A stretch of 64,000 nt of DNA from Bacteroides faecalis (GCF_003865075.1 NZ_BHWB01000005.1:124001-188000), one strand, 5' to 3'; positions 17,732 to 27,710 are shown, counted from the first letter of the stretch. Numbers and translations are program-made. The notes: generated by a model from the letters alone, not told the origin.

Positions 17732-18766
17732 ATGGCTAAAAAAGACGAACTTAATTTTGAAACAGATAATAAAATGGCATCAAGCGAAAAACTAAAAGCC
17801 TTACAAGCCGCCATGGAAAAGATAGAGAAAAACTTCGGTAAAGGCTCTATCATGAAAATGGGTGATGAAAGCGTTGAACAAGTAGAAGTAATCCCTACCG
17901 GTTCCATTGCCTTGAACGTGGCACTTGGCGTAGGAGGATATCCCAGAGGTAGAATCATCGAAATCTATGGACCGGAGTCTTCCGGTAAAACAACATTGGC
18001 TATTCACGCCATTGCCGAAGCACAAAAAGCCGGTGGTATAGCTGCCTTTATTGATGCAGAACATGCTTTCGACCGTTTCTATGCAGCTAAACTAGGTGTA
18101 GATATCGATAACTTATGGATCTCACAACCGGATAACGGAGAACAGGCATTAGAAATTGCCGAACAGTTGATCCGTTCTTCCGCTATTGACATCATTGTAA
18201 TTGACTCTGTAGCTGCATTGACTCCAAAATCGGAAATCGAAGGAGATATGGGTGATAATAAAGTAGGTTTGCAGGCACGTTTAATGTCACAGGCATTACG
18301 TAAATTGACTGCTACTGTCAGCAAAACGCGTACCACTTGCATTTTCATCAATCAGCTTCGTGAGAAAATCGGTGTAATGTTCGGTAATCCGGAAACCACA
18401 ACAGGAGGTAACGCATTGAAGTTCTATGCTTCCGTACGTCTTGATATTCGTGGTAGCCAACCAATCAAAGATGGCGAAGAAATCCTTGGAAAACTAACTA
18501 AAGTAAAAGTTGTAAAAAACAAGGTGGCTCCTCCATTTCGTAAAGCAGAATTCGATATCATGTTTGGTGAAGGTATCTCCCATTCTGGAGAAATAGTAGA
18601 CCTGGGAGCTGAACTGGGAATCATCAAAAAAAGCGGTTCATGGTATAGCTATAACGATACCAAGCTAGGACAAGGACGTGATGCAGCCAAACAATGTATC
18701 GCAGATAATCCGGAACTAGCAGAAGAACTGGAAAAGTTGATTTTCGAAGCACTGAAACATAAATAA
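17732..18766 (+). CDS. recA: Recombinase RecA
   Basis: A 344-residue protein of standard length. It has a Walker A loop [11 protein letters not shown] near residue 80, [12 protein letters not shown] as Walker B, and [28 protein letters not shown] as the L2 region. It drives homologous recombination and induces the SOS response. I saw no obvious LexA-type box upstream. A strong terminator follows at 18803. Confidence 0.98.
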   Translation: MAKKDELNFETDNKMASSEKLKALQAAMEKIEKNFGKGSIMKMGDESVEQVEVIPTGSIALNVALGVGGYPRGRIIEIYGPESSGKTTLAIHAIAEAQKAGGIAAFIDAEHAFDRFYAAKLGVDIDNLWISQPDNGEQALEIAEQLIRSSAIDIIVIDSVAALTPKSEIEGDMGDNKVGLQARLMSQALRKLTATVSKTRTTCIFINQLREKIGVMFGNPETTTGGNALKFYASVRLDIRGSQPIKDGEEILGKLTKVKVVKNKVAPPFRKAEFDIMFGEGISHSGEIVDLGAELGIIKKSGSWYSYNDTKLGQGRDAAKQCIADNPELAEELEKLIFEALKHK

Positions 18767-18802
18767 TCAGTTACCGATTTTGAGTAAGAAAACTTCATTT
18801 AT

Positions 18803-18845
18803 AGGCTGTCTCTCTCTTTTATTTTAAGAGACAGCCTTTCTTTGT
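18803..18845 (+). terminator. recA terminator
   Basis: AGGCTGTCTCT and AGAGACAGCCT form a perfect 11-bp stem followed by TTTCTTTG. Confidence 0.8.
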
Positions 18846-19270
18846 GCTCTTTGAGTATCTTTTTTCCTCCCCCAAAAACATTTCTCTTTTAGCCTTTTTC
18901 ATGTTTCTACTCATTATCTAAGTTTATATTCCAGGCTAAAAACATCTTCATTTTCCAATAACAACATTCAAGGAAATAAACATAAAAGATCAACAGAACA
19001 AATATGACCGAACACATAAAGCAATTAGCATAGTCACAATTTACAACTATGATATAATTTCTTCAAAAAGAATGTATCAAATAACTACTAAATAATTTAT
19101 TGATAGATATTACCCATACTTTTTGAAAGATTATACCCTATCAAGATCTATTAAAAGCTCTATACTTGCAGCGGAAAGACTATTAACAATGGTATTTTAA
19201 TTCATAGAAAAATATCACTAGAATTAGTCTATCCCTAAAAAAGCTGTTTAACTTTCATTTAAATTATTAC
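18846..19270. other. AT-rich gap upstream of the interrupted regulator
   Basis: About 425 bases with no open frame worth calling. It is very AT-rich and probably holds the promoter and leader of the regulator starting at 19271. A TACTTGC stretch near 19165 loosely resembles a -7 box, but I see no full match. Confidence 0.5.
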
Positions 19271-19342
19271 ATGAGACCTATGAACATGTTTTTATTATTT
19301 ATCGTTGGATTTTTATATCCACATCAAACAAATTCTTCTTAT

Positions 19343-20935
19343 CCTTAATTCCGCAACACTATTATAAATTAAACTTTTTAAGTACCTGAGCAACAAAAAG
19401 TTGCTCAGGATTTTGCCATGTCAGAATTTTCACTTATCTTAGTGTTGCAAAAAAAACAAGAGAATCCGACGATAGACATGGCGAAGATACAAATTAAATC
19501 TGAGAGACTCACTCCTTTTGGGGGATTATTTTCAATCATGGAGCAATTTGACTCCACATTATCATCTGTAATCGACTCAACCCTCGGTCTAAGGTGTAGA
19601 TCGTTCGGTTATCAGTACAGCGAAATCATCCGTTCTCTCATGAGTATCTACTTCTGTAGCGGTTCATGTATTGAGGATGTCACTACTCATTTGATGAACC
19701 ACCTCTCGCTTCATCCGACACTTCGCACTTGTAGCTCTGATACTATCCTCAGGGCGATAAAGGAGTTGACGCAAGAAAACATTTCATACACATCAGATAT
19801 GGGCAAGACCTACGATTTCAATACGGCTGACACTCTCAATACTTTATTGCTCAATTGTATATTTGCATCTGGCCAACTGAAAGAGGGTGAGATGTATGAT
19901 GTTGATTTCGACCATCAGTTCATAGAGACAGAGAAGTATGATGCAAAGCCTACATACAAGAAGTTCCTTGGTTATCGCCCTGGCGTGGCGGTTATTGGCG
20001 ATTTGATAGTCGGTATAGAGAATAGCGATGGTAACACAAATGTTCGTTTCCATCAGAAGGACACGCTGAAGAGGTTCTTTGCGAGATTTGAACAGAATGG
20101 GCTCACTATCAATCGCTTCAGAGCTGATTGTGGATCATGTTCCGAGGAAATCGTGGAGGAAATAGAAAAACACTGCAAGTCCTTCTATATCCGTGCTAAC
20201 CGCTGCAGTTCGATCTACAATGACACCTTTGCTCTCAAAGGCTGGAAAACTGAGGAAATCAATGGCATTGAGTTTGAATTGAACTCTATCCTTGTTGAGA
20301 AGTGGAAAGGTAAGGCATATCGACTTGTGATTCAAAGACAGAAACGGATGGATGGTGTGCAGGATTTTTGGGAAGGAGAATACACATACCGTTGTATCCT
20401 GACTAACGACTATGATTCTTCCGTAAGAGAAATTGTCGAGTTCTATAACCTTCGTGGAGGAAAGGAACGTATCTTCGATGATATGAACAATGGTTTCGGG
20501 TGGGACAGATTGCCCAAATCCTTCATGGCAGAGAACACAGTGTTCCTTCTTCTTACAGCACTTATCCGTAACTTTTACAAGGCCATTATTCAAAGACTTG
20601 ACGTAAAGAAGTTCGGGCTCAATGCAACAAGTCGCATAAAAGCGTTTGTCTTCAGGTTTATCTCTGTACCAGCCAAGTGGATCAGGACATCAAGGCGGTA
20701 TGTGCTGAACATCTATACCTGTAATAATGCTTACGCAGATGTTTTCCAGACTGATTTTGGATAATGCCTACAACTTATGGGAATGATATTGTGTATTGCC
20801 TCAAGTCACATTGTGGGGTAAGGGGATATTGTAGGCAGAAGTGGGTGCTTCAAGTTCAAATTATCTGCAAATTCAGTAATGAGAGGACGTGTAAACGCAA
20901 TAAGGACGTTCAAGGGCTTAGTTGCGGATTTGAGG
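19343..20935 (+). mobile_element. IS1380-family insertion sequence, copy 1
   Basis: The element is 1593 bp and is identical to the copy at 25119-26711 wherever I compared it. Terminal inverted repeats are CCTTAATTCCGCAAC on the left and, as reverse complement, CCTCAAATCCGCAAC on the right, matching at 13 of 15 positions. The target duplication is CTTAT at 19338-19342 and 20936-20940. It resembles Bacteroides IS612/IS614/IS942-type elements. It interrupts the hybrid regulator gene in the same orientation. Confidence 0.95.
19418..20764 (+). CDS. IS1380-family DDE transposase, copy 1
   Basis: The ORF has 448 residues; the conserved family start is probably the internal ATG at 19478 (MAKIQIKSERLTPFGG). 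The DDE residues fit DVDFDHQFIE (first Asp), FRADCGSC (second Asp) and YNLRGGKERIFDDMNNGFGWDRLP (Glu, in the Y-x2-R-x3-E signature). The intact frame suggests it is active. A short downstream frame inside the IS (from 20764) overlaps the stop; it is not a separate IS gene. Confidence 0.93.
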   Translation: MSEFSLILVLQKKQENPTIDMAKIQIKSERLTPFGGLFSIMEQFDSTLSSVIDSTLGLRCRSFGYQYSEIIRSLMSIYFCSGSCIEDVTTHLMNHLSLHPTLRTCSSDTILRAIKELTQENISYTSDMGKTYDFNTADTLNTLLLNCIFASGQLKEGEMYDVDFDHQFIETEKYDAKPTYKKFLGYRPGVAVIGDLIVGIENSDGNTNVRFHQKDTLKRFFARFEQNGLTINRFRADCGSCSEEIVEEIEKHCKSFYIRANRCSSIYNDTFALKGWKTEEINGIEFELNSILVEKWKGKAYRLVIQRQKRMDGVQDFWEGEYTYRCILTNDYDSSVREIVEFYNLRGGKERIFDDMNNGFGWDRLPKSFMAENTVFLLLTALIRNFYKAIIQRLDVKKFGLNATSRIKAFVFRFISVPAKWIRTSRRYVLNIYTCNNAYADVFQTDFG

Positions 20936-22688
20936 CTTATAAACAATCCCCCTATCAATTAGAAGATAACAGTTATTTCAATTATTCAACAAAACACACA
21001 CAACAATCAAAATTCATCTCGCCGCCATTGTTATGGCAAGCTTCTTGGTCCTACTCTTTGGAAGGAGTTACCATTGGTCTATTGATATCTCTAATGGCCC
21101 GCCACAGGATGCTTCATAAAAAGAAGTTACTCTCTCACGAGAAACTAGAAATTGTATTGTATCTAATTCAAAGAACTCAAACTCCGCTCTCATTAATACA
21201 AAGGTTATTAGAAGATATGGACTCCAATGAACTATCCGAATCGACATCGAAAAAAATGAAGAAGATACTCAGATACACTAATCATGTAATCAATTGTTAT
21301 CAGAATATTGTTACATTGGATAAGGTAAAGGAAAAAATACATCCCGATACTTCAAATAATGAATTTGATCTATCTACCTTTATAAATACAGTCACTAATC
21401 AATGTCTTATTTATGCAAATGCACGTCAGATAGAATTAAAAATAATTAAAGACTTCAACTGTATTAAATGCCAGATTAATGAAACTGTCATGAATGCAGC
21501 TTTACAATGTCTTTTGAACAAAATAATCGATGTAACTCCTTGTAAAGGTTGCATTGAAATAACAGTATCGCAGCTAAATGATTACTGGAGTATGAAAATA
21601 ACGAATTGCGCACATAATGAGATTGATAATAGAAATACAAATTCACTAAATTCCGTACCTATGCCAGTATATTGTTGTGGTAGCCTACGAAGTATTAAAA
21701 AGATAATCCATCTACATGGTGGGAAATTAAGTGGCAATAAACATGGAAAAGTAATCTGTTTTCAGATTCAAATCCCAATACACAATCTTTGTAAAATGAA
21801 GAAATACATGGTAACAGAAAAATCCGAAACAGAAAACAATGGAGCTTATCCTATTAATGCAAGCTCGGCAAAACAAATAAAATCAATCTTAAAAGCTAGT
21901 AAATTGCCACATATTTTATTGGTGATGTCGGATAAGGATTTTAGTGACTATTTACGCGAAGCACTTTCATCTTTTTATCAAGTAACTCTTTTGGAAGAGC
22001 CCGATAAAGTATATTCTTTTGCTTGTCAAAGAGGTCCCGATACTATAATTATAGACGAGATAGTCAATGGTACTTATGGAAATGATCTCTGTATCCAAAT
22101 AAAATCCAATACTGAAATGTCCGATACTCCTATTGTTTTACTACTGAACAAGAACATTAGTGAAAACTATCTCACATATATCAATAGTGGAGCAGATCGA
22201 TTAGAACTGCGTACAGTAAGTATTTATGCACTTCAGGCTGACATCCAAATTCTAATAAAAAAGCGGATTGCTCAACAAAACAAAATCAAAGAACTACTAT
22301 CAGACACCACTTTAGCCAATCATCCTGAAGATGATATTAAAGACGATGAAAACGCTCAGTTCCTAAGAAAAGTGGAAAAGTTCCTTGAAAAGAATCTTTC
22401 GACTGAAAAATATAACGTAGATATACTAGGTTTGGATATGGGTATGAGCCGTACCGGATTTTATAACAAAATGAAGGAAATTACCGGGAAACCACCTGCA
22501 AACTATATGCTAACTTATAAGATGGCAAAAGCTAGAGCTTACTTATTGGAACAAAGCTACAGTATTGGAGAAATTTCGACTATGTTAGGTTATTGCGATG
22601 CAAAATATTTCAGTAAAAAGTTTAAGGATTTCTACCATGTTTCTCCAACAAGACTTCTCAAAAACACATTAGGATAAAAATAATAGAC

Positions 22689-22723
22689 AAGAGGTCATTC
22701 TAGTAATCTCAGAATGACCTCTT
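22689..22723. terminator. Bidirectional terminator between regulator and yeiH
   Basis: AAGAGGTCATTCT and AGAATGACCTCTT form a perfect 13-bp stem between the plus-strand regulator and the minus-strand YeiH gene. Confidence 0.75.
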
Positions 22724-22743
22724 ATCTTATAAACTATAAACTT

Positions 22744-23736
22744 TTATACAAAATAAATATATGCAAGTGTACTTAGACTGATTACGATCCACAACAATAT
22801 TCCTTGTATTAGTGGCTTGATACCAACAGCTTTCAGCACATCCAAAGAAAGAGAAGCACCAATAAAAAACATAGTAATTGTTAATGTTTTACGGGCAATT
22901 CCATTAATAGCAGCTCCCAATTCTGGAACACCATTCAATAAATAAGTATTCACTACCATAGCCAAAATAAAAAAGAAGATAAACCATGGAATACTAATTT
23001 TCTGTCCTTTGCTTTTAAAGATAAAAGAAGTAGCAAACGCCATTGGAATAATCCAAAGGGCACGAGTTAATTTAATAGTAGTTGCTACCTTCAATGCTTC
23101 TTCACCATAAGCAGCTCCTGCACCTACAACAGAGCTAGTATCATGTATAGCTATTGCTGCCCAAGTACCAAACTGATGTTCAGTCATATTTAATGCATGC
23201 CCAATCGCTGGGAAAATAAAAAGTGCAATCGCATTCAGAATAAAAATAGTACCTAATGCAACTGACATTTCACTATCTTTTGCTCTCAATACAGGACCAA
23301 CTGCTGCAATAGCACTACCACCACAAATAGCAGTTCCCGAACTAATCAGATATGATGTGTTTCTATCTATTTTGAAAAGCTTACGCCCTATAAGCCATCC
23401 GATTACTAATGTACCAACCACAGATATAATAGTAAATTCCATCCCCTCTTTACCAGAAGCTAAAGCAGAATGGAGATTCATTCCGAATCCTAATCCCACT
23501 ACAGAGTATTGCAATAGATATTTAGAAGTCTTCTTATTAAATTTCGGATGAGCCTGCCCGCAAGTCAATGCAAATATAAGTCCAAGGAACAAAGCAACTG
23601 GAGGAGTCACCCATGCCGACCATGCCTGCAAACCCGGAATATAATCTAAAAACAGAAAAAAAGTTAAACTGAAAAGCAGAACAACATAAATCATCTTGTT
23701 TTTTGCCTGCAATGTTTTTGTAGCCGTTAAAATCAT
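22744..23736 (-). CDS. YeiH-type membrane protein (UPF0324, putative sulfate/anion exporter)
   Basis: I choose the start at the ATG complementary to 23734-23736 (MILTATKTL). A longer frame would begin above the -7 box at 23765-23772. The product of about 330 residues has around ten hydrophobic segments. It carries the family marks SSGTAICGGSAIAAVGPV and WAAIAIHDTSSVVGAG. YeiH proteins are inner-membrane transporters, probably for an anion; the substrate is uncertain. In enteric bacteria yeiH sits beside the LysR gene yeiE, matching the LysR gene nearby here, which is broken by an IS. Confidence 0.85.
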   Translation of the reverse strand: MILTATKTLQAKNKMIYVVLLFSLTFFLFLDYIPGLQAWSAWVTPPVALFLGLIFALTCGQAHPKFNKKTSKYLLQYSVVGLGFGMNLHSALASGKEGMEFTIISVVGTLVIGWLIGRKLFKIDRNTSYLISSGTAICGGSAIAAVGPVLRAKDSEMSVALGTIFILNAIALFIFPAIGHALNMTEHQFGTWAAIAIHDTSSVVGAGAAYGEEALKVATTIKLTRALWIIPMAFATSFIFKSKGQKISIPWFIFFFILAMVVNTYLLNGVPELGAAINGIARKTLTITMFFIGASLSLDVLKAVGIKPLIQGILLWIVISLSTLAYIYFV

Positions 23737-23764
23737 ATTTTTATCTTTAATTTGTTTCCGGGTG

Positions 23765-23772
23765 CAAAGGTA
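23765..23772 (-). promoter_or_regulatory. Promoter -7 box of the YeiH gene
   Basis: The minus strand reads TACCTTTG followed by C, a full TAnnTTTG match. It decides the shorter YeiH start at 23736. Confidence 0.6.
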
Positions 23773-23847
23773 TGGTAAATCATTCAAACCGGCTAATCGT
23801 TTCTATTTATACATTATAACTTTTAGTTATGGAGTCGATTTCTTTAG

Positions 23848-24222
23848 TTACGATGCCACTATATCTTTGCCAAAAGGCGTCAATGCTAACGCTGCCAACT
23901 TAAAGTGCTGCAAACCAAAAGGGATACCAATAATAGTAATACACAATATTGCCCCAAAAACCAAGTGTGAAAGACAAATCCAGATACCTCCCAGAAATAT
24001 CCATAAAATATTCATCAGTATATAAAGGCAACCACCCGAACGTGCTCCACTCCTTACCTCTTTACCAAAAGGCCATAATGCAAGTCCTGCCAATTTCAGT
24101 GTTTGTATGCCAAAAGGGATACCAATAATGGTAAGCATCATCATTAAACTTGCAATAAGATATTCTATTGCAGTAAATATGCCACCGAGCAGTAGCCACA
24201 AGATATTCATTAAACAACCCAT
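23848..24222 (-). CDS. YccF-family inner-membrane protein
   Basis: A 124-residue protein made of two similar halves, each with the motif ILW-x4-GI followed by TIIGIPFG and KLAxLALxPFGK (residues about 6-55 and 69-118). This is the duplicated YccF (DUF307) domain, a two-by-two-helix membrane protein of unknown function. It lies between YeiH and the LysR gene, all on the minus strand. Confidence 0.85.
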   Translation of the reverse strand: MGCLMNILWLLLGGIFTAIEYLIASLMMMLTIIGIPFGIQTLKLAGLALWPFGKEVRSGARSGGCLYILMNILWIFLGGIWICLSHLVFGAILCITIIGIPFGLQHFKLAALALTPFGKDIVAS

Positions 24223-25118
24223 ATATTTCCTTATTTTTAAAAGTTATATTCACAAAAGTTATGTAAACAAACTACAAGTTTTTACTATGATGCGATGCAA
24301 ATCGCATAAATACTTGAGATAATCCTCCATCCTGCCCTTGTAACTGAACAAAATGAAATTCACGATTCATAGACATTTCTTTTATCTCAATAACACGCAA
24401 ACGACCTGCAACCAGTTCTTTATGAACAGAACGAATAGAAACAATTCCCATACAATCTGTATGTTCCAGAAAAAGTTTAATACTTTCCGTACTACCAAGA
24501 TACATCAGAACATTTAATGAAGAAAGTTTAAGATTATGCTGCAACAAAGCACGTTCAAATACATCCAATGTACCAGAACCTCTTTCGCGTAAAACCAACG
24601 GTATATTCAGTAAATCCTGAGGAGTTATTTCATCCGATTTTATTAATTTACTATTACTATGCACAACAGCCACCAGTTCATCTTCCAAAAAAAGCGTGTA
24701 TTTCAAATTAGGCAAACGAAAAATACCTTCTACTAATCCTAAATCAATTCGATGTTCTTGCAAAGCCGTTTCTACCCCTCGAGAATTTCCATTTAAAAGA
24801 GACAGATTGATCTGTGGAAACTGAGAAATAAAATTAGCCAACAAAGGTGGAAGAACATATTGAGCAATTGTAGTACTGGCTCCTAATCTTAATTCACCGA
24901 TATATTCATTATGTAATAAATGTATTTCATATTCCAGCTGTTTATAATCATCCAGGATTTTCTCACTGTGTCTCAACAACAATCTCCCCGCCTCAGTCAA
25001 TAAAATTTTACTCCCCTGACGCTCAAACAAACGTGCCTGATAGAAATTCTCCAACTCCTGAATATGTTTAGTAATAGCAGGCTGACTGATAAACAATTCT
25101 TGCGAAGCTTTTGTAAAA

Positions 25119-26711
25119 CCTTAATTCCGCAACACTATTATAAATTAAACTTTTTAAGTACCTGAGCAACAAAAAGTTGCTCAGGATTTTGCCATGTCAG
25201 AATTTTCACTTATCTTAGTGTTGCAAAAAAAACAAGAGAATCCGACGATAGACATGGCGAAGATACAAATTAAATCTGAGAGACTCACTCCTTTTGGGGG
25301 ATTATTTTCAATCATGGAGCAATTTGACTCCACATTATCATCTGTAATCGACTCAACCCTCGGTCTAAGGTGTAGATCGTTCGGTTATCAGTACAGCGAA
25401 ATCATCCGTTCTCTCATGAGTATCTACTTCTGTAGCGGTTCATGTATTGAGGATGTCACTACTCATTTGATGAACCACCTCTCGCTTCATCCGACACTTC
25501 GCACTTGTAGCTCTGATACTATCCTCAGGGCGATAAAGGAGTTGACGCAAGAAAACATTTCATACACATCAGATATGGGCAAGACCTACGATTTCAATAC
25601 GGCTGACACTCTCAATACTTTATTGCTCAATTGTATATTTGCATCTGGCCAACTGAAAGAGGGTGAGATGTATGATGTTGATTTCGACCATCAGTTCATA
25701 GAGACAGAGAAGTATGATGCAAAGCCTACATACAAGAAGTTCCTTGGTTATCGCCCTGGCGTGGCGGTTATTGGCGATTTGATAGTCGGTATAGAGAATA
25801 GCGATGGTAACACAAATGTTCGTTTCCATCAGAAGGACACGCTGAAGAGGTTCTTTGCGAGATTTGAACAGAATGGGCTCACTATCAATCGCTTCAGAGC
25901 TGATTGTGGATCATGTTCCGAGGAAATCGTGGAGGAAATAGAAAAACACTGCAAGTCCTTCTATATCCGTGCTAACCGCTGCAGTTCGATCTACAATGAC
26001 ACCTTTGCTCTCAAAGGCTGGAAAACTGAGGAAATCAATGGCATTGAGTTTGAATTGAACTCTATCCTTGTTGAGAAGTGGAAAGGTAAGGCATATCGAC
26101 TTGTGATTCAAAGACAGAAACGGATGGATGGTGTGCAGGATTTTTGGGAAGGAGAATACACATACCGTTGTATCCTGACTAACGACTATGATTCTTCCGT
26201 AAGAGAAATTGTCGAGTTCTATAACCTTCGTGGAGGAAAGGAACGTATCTTCGATGATATGAACAATGGTTTCGGGTGGGACAGATTGCCCAAATCCTTC
26301 ATGGCAGAGAACACAGTGTTCCTTCTTCTTACAGCACTTATCCGTAACTTTTACAAGGCCATTATTCAAAGACTTGACGTAAAGAAGTTCGGGCTCAATG
26401 CAACAAGTCGCATAAAAGCGTTTGTCTTCAGGTTTATCTCTGTACCAGCCAAGTGGATCAGGACATCAAGGCGGTATGTGCTGAACATCTATACCTGTAA
26501 TAATGCTTACGCAGATGTTTTCCAGACTGATTTTGGATAATGCCTACAACTTATGGGAATGATATTGTGTATTGCCTCAAGTCACATTGTGGGGTAAGGG
26601 GATATTGTAGGCAGAAGTGGGTGCTTCAAGTTCAAATTATCTGCAAATTCAGTAATGAGAGGACGTGTAAACGCAATAAGGACGTTCAAGGGCTTAGTTG
26701 CGGATTTGAGG
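25119..26711 (+). mobile_element. IS1380-family insertion sequence, copy 2
   Basis: A 1593-bp element with the same ends and transposase as copy 1, in the same orientation. The target duplication is TAAAA at 25114-25118 and 26712-26716. Different duplications at the two copies show separate insertion events. It interrupts the LysR gene, which is read on the opposite strand. Confidence 0.95.
25194..26540 (+). CDS. IS1380-family DDE transposase, copy 2
   Basis: It encodes a 448-residue protein identical to that of copy 1, with the likely internal family start at 25254. Catalytic residues are as in copy 1. Two intact identical transposases suggest recent activity of this IS in the strain. Confidence 0.93.
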   Translation: MSEFSLILVLQKKQENPTIDMAKIQIKSERLTPFGGLFSIMEQFDSTLSSVIDSTLGLRCRSFGYQYSEIIRSLMSIYFCSGSCIEDVTTHLMNHLSLHPTLRTCSSDTILRAIKELTQENISYTSDMGKTYDFNTADTLNTLLLNCIFASGQLKEGEMYDVDFDHQFIETEKYDAKPTYKKFLGYRPGVAVIGDLIVGIENSDGNTNVRFHQKDTLKRFFARFEQNGLTINRFRADCGSCSEEIVEEIEKHCKSFYIRANRCSSIYNDTFALKGWKTEEINGIEFELNSILVEKWKGKAYRLVIQRQKRMDGVQDFWEGEYTYRCILTNDYDSSVREIVEFYNLRGGKERIFDDMNNGFGWDRLPKSFMAENTVFLLLTALIRNFYKAIIQRLDVKKFGLNATSRIKAFVFRFISVPAKWIRTSRRYVLNIYTCNNAYADVFQTDFG

Positions 26712-26808
26712 TAAAACTCAAATTCTTCGCAACACTCTGAAACACTTTTAAACGAAAATCAGACATTGAGCTAACTATTTTAATTGTTCAAAATTTAGCT
26801 GAAACCAA

Positions 26809-27402
26809 CTATTGTAACTCGTCAGCTCTAATACCTAATGCTTGCATAACAGGAAAAGCCAACATATCCCACTTATACTCTACAGGTATTTGCGGTTCAT
26901 TCATTCGAAATTGGATAACCTCTTTCTCCTTTACTTCACTTAAAATCGTTGTAACCTTATCCCCATACTCTTCATTGAAAGAGATAATAATCATCTTCTT
27001 CACATCCGCCGAATCAGAAATAATAGACAACAGATCCAGAAATAAATCTTCTCTGGAAACCATTCCTTCCGAAGGAACACTAGCAAACAAATATTCTCCG
27101 AATGGACTCTGGAATGCAACTCCATTCAATTCATTCTTCAGGTCAGAAGGTTGGCAATTTTGCAGTTTATTAGAGTCCTTATCATAAACAAAAAGAAATT
27201 GCACCTCATTCTTTCCTTCAACAATTCCCGCGTCCAAAGTCAGATAAGTGGTTAGCATCGAAAGATCAATATCTTGCAAAGTACGTTGCAAAGTCTCTTC
27301 AAAATATCCTTTCATATCAGTAATCACAAAATTCAAAAAAGCAGTATCGATCAATACTACTGTTTCCGAAAGCTTTATTTGAGATTTATCAGTCATATAC
27401 AT
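26809..27402 (-). CDS. Uncharacterised Bacteroidales protein
   Basis: A 197-residue cytoplasmic-looking protein with no signal peptide or membrane helix. The N-terminus (VVLIDTAFLNFVITDMKGYFEETL) and a middle segment (VQFLFVYDKDSNKLQNCQPSDL) give an alpha/beta impression. I do not recognise a named domain with confidence. It lies between the broken LysR gene and the clpB upstream region and is transcribed away from clpB. Confidence 0.6.
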   Translation of the reverse strand: MYMTDKSQIKLSETVVLIDTAFLNFVITDMKGYFEETLQRTLQDIDLSMLTTYLTLDAGIVEGKNEVQFLFVYDKDSNKLQNCQPSDLKNELNGVAFQSPFGEYLFASVPSEGMVSREDLFLDLLSIISDSADVKKMIIISFNEEYGDKVTTILSEVKEKEVIQFRMNEPQIPVEYKWDMLAFPVMQALGIRADELQ

Positions 27403-27518
27403 TATTATATTGATACAGCGGATAAAGATACTACATTACTTTTATTTATAAGCCTTACAAGATTCATTTTCTTTCATTAAATAACGTGTTTCCCCAGATG
27501 TACATCCGAGGACAAATA

Positions 27519-27683
27519 GTTATTAGAAAACATTGAAAGATATTAATAACATCTTGTAGTAAATTCGTCAGTATCATCCCGTTAAAAGAAGTCATTTTGT
27601 CTTTAAACTTCTAATAACAAATGAAATTCTGTCGTATTTTCCTACTTGGCAAATCTTTTGAGCCCTTTAAGGTGTTATTAGAA
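27519..27683. promoter_or_regulatory. Three copies of a 10-mer upstream of clpB
   Basis: GTTATTAGAA occurs at 27519-27528 and 27674-27683, and its complement TTCTAATAAC at 27609-27618. The last copy ends 27 bases before the clpB ATG. I found no TAnnTTTG -7 box between 27403 and 27710, so clpB may use another promoter type, with these sites as operator or activator boxes. The rest of this 308-base gap shows nothing else I can name. Confidence 0.5.
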
Positions 27684-27710
27684 AGATGAAAAAGAAAGGA
27701 GAACAACGAT

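Larger units (their letters stand above)
19271..22677 (+). pseudogene. Hybrid sensor/AraC-type regulator split by an insertion sequence
   Basis: The gene begins at the ATG at 19271 (MRPMNMFLLFIVGFLYPHQ) and is cut after 24 codons by the IS at 19343-20935. Removing the IS and one CTTAT duplication rejoins the frame at AAA CAA TCC, giving about 602 residues. The rest has one more membrane helix (EGVTIGLLISLMA) and a DHp-like region where the usual His of H-E-x-R-T-P-L is Gln (IQRTQTPLSLI). It continues with a degenerate ATPase domain, a receiver domain with its Asp (TIIIDEIV) and a C-terminal AraC HTH. The sensor kinase was probably already catalytically weak. After insertion the remaining frame is fused to IS sequence from 20764, and no natural start remains for the full protein. 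Confidence 0.85.
24272..26766 (-). pseudogene. LysR-family regulator split by an insertion sequence
   Basis: The 3' part (24272-25118) encodes residues from within the HTH (FISQPAITKHIQELENFYQARLFERQ) through the LysR effector domain. The 5' part lies beyond the second IS: reading the minus strand from the ATG complementary to 26764-26766 gives MSDFRLKVFQSVAKNLSFTK, then ASQELFISQP once the IS and one TAAAA copy are removed. The rebuilt gene is a complete LysR protein with a normal HTH. Its position beside yeiH and yccF suggests it controlled them (compare YeiE/YeiH). It is now disrupted inside the DNA-binding domain. Confidence 0.9.

Noticed and set aside
20764..22677. The 637-codon frame from 20764 as the native regulator gene
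   Set aside because: Its first 59 or so residues are IS right-end sequence, identical to the frame at the end of copy 2. The native gene starts at 19271.
19343..26711. Composite transposon formed by the two IS copies
   Set aside because: Each copy has its own matching 5-bp duplication (CTTAT and TAAAA) and each interrupts a gene that rejoins across it. The DNA between them is therefore native chromosome, not moved cargo.
26540..26740. Small gene at the end of IS copy 2
   Set aside because: It is the same tail frame as in copy 1, runs out of the IS into the LysR gene region and has no support as a protein.
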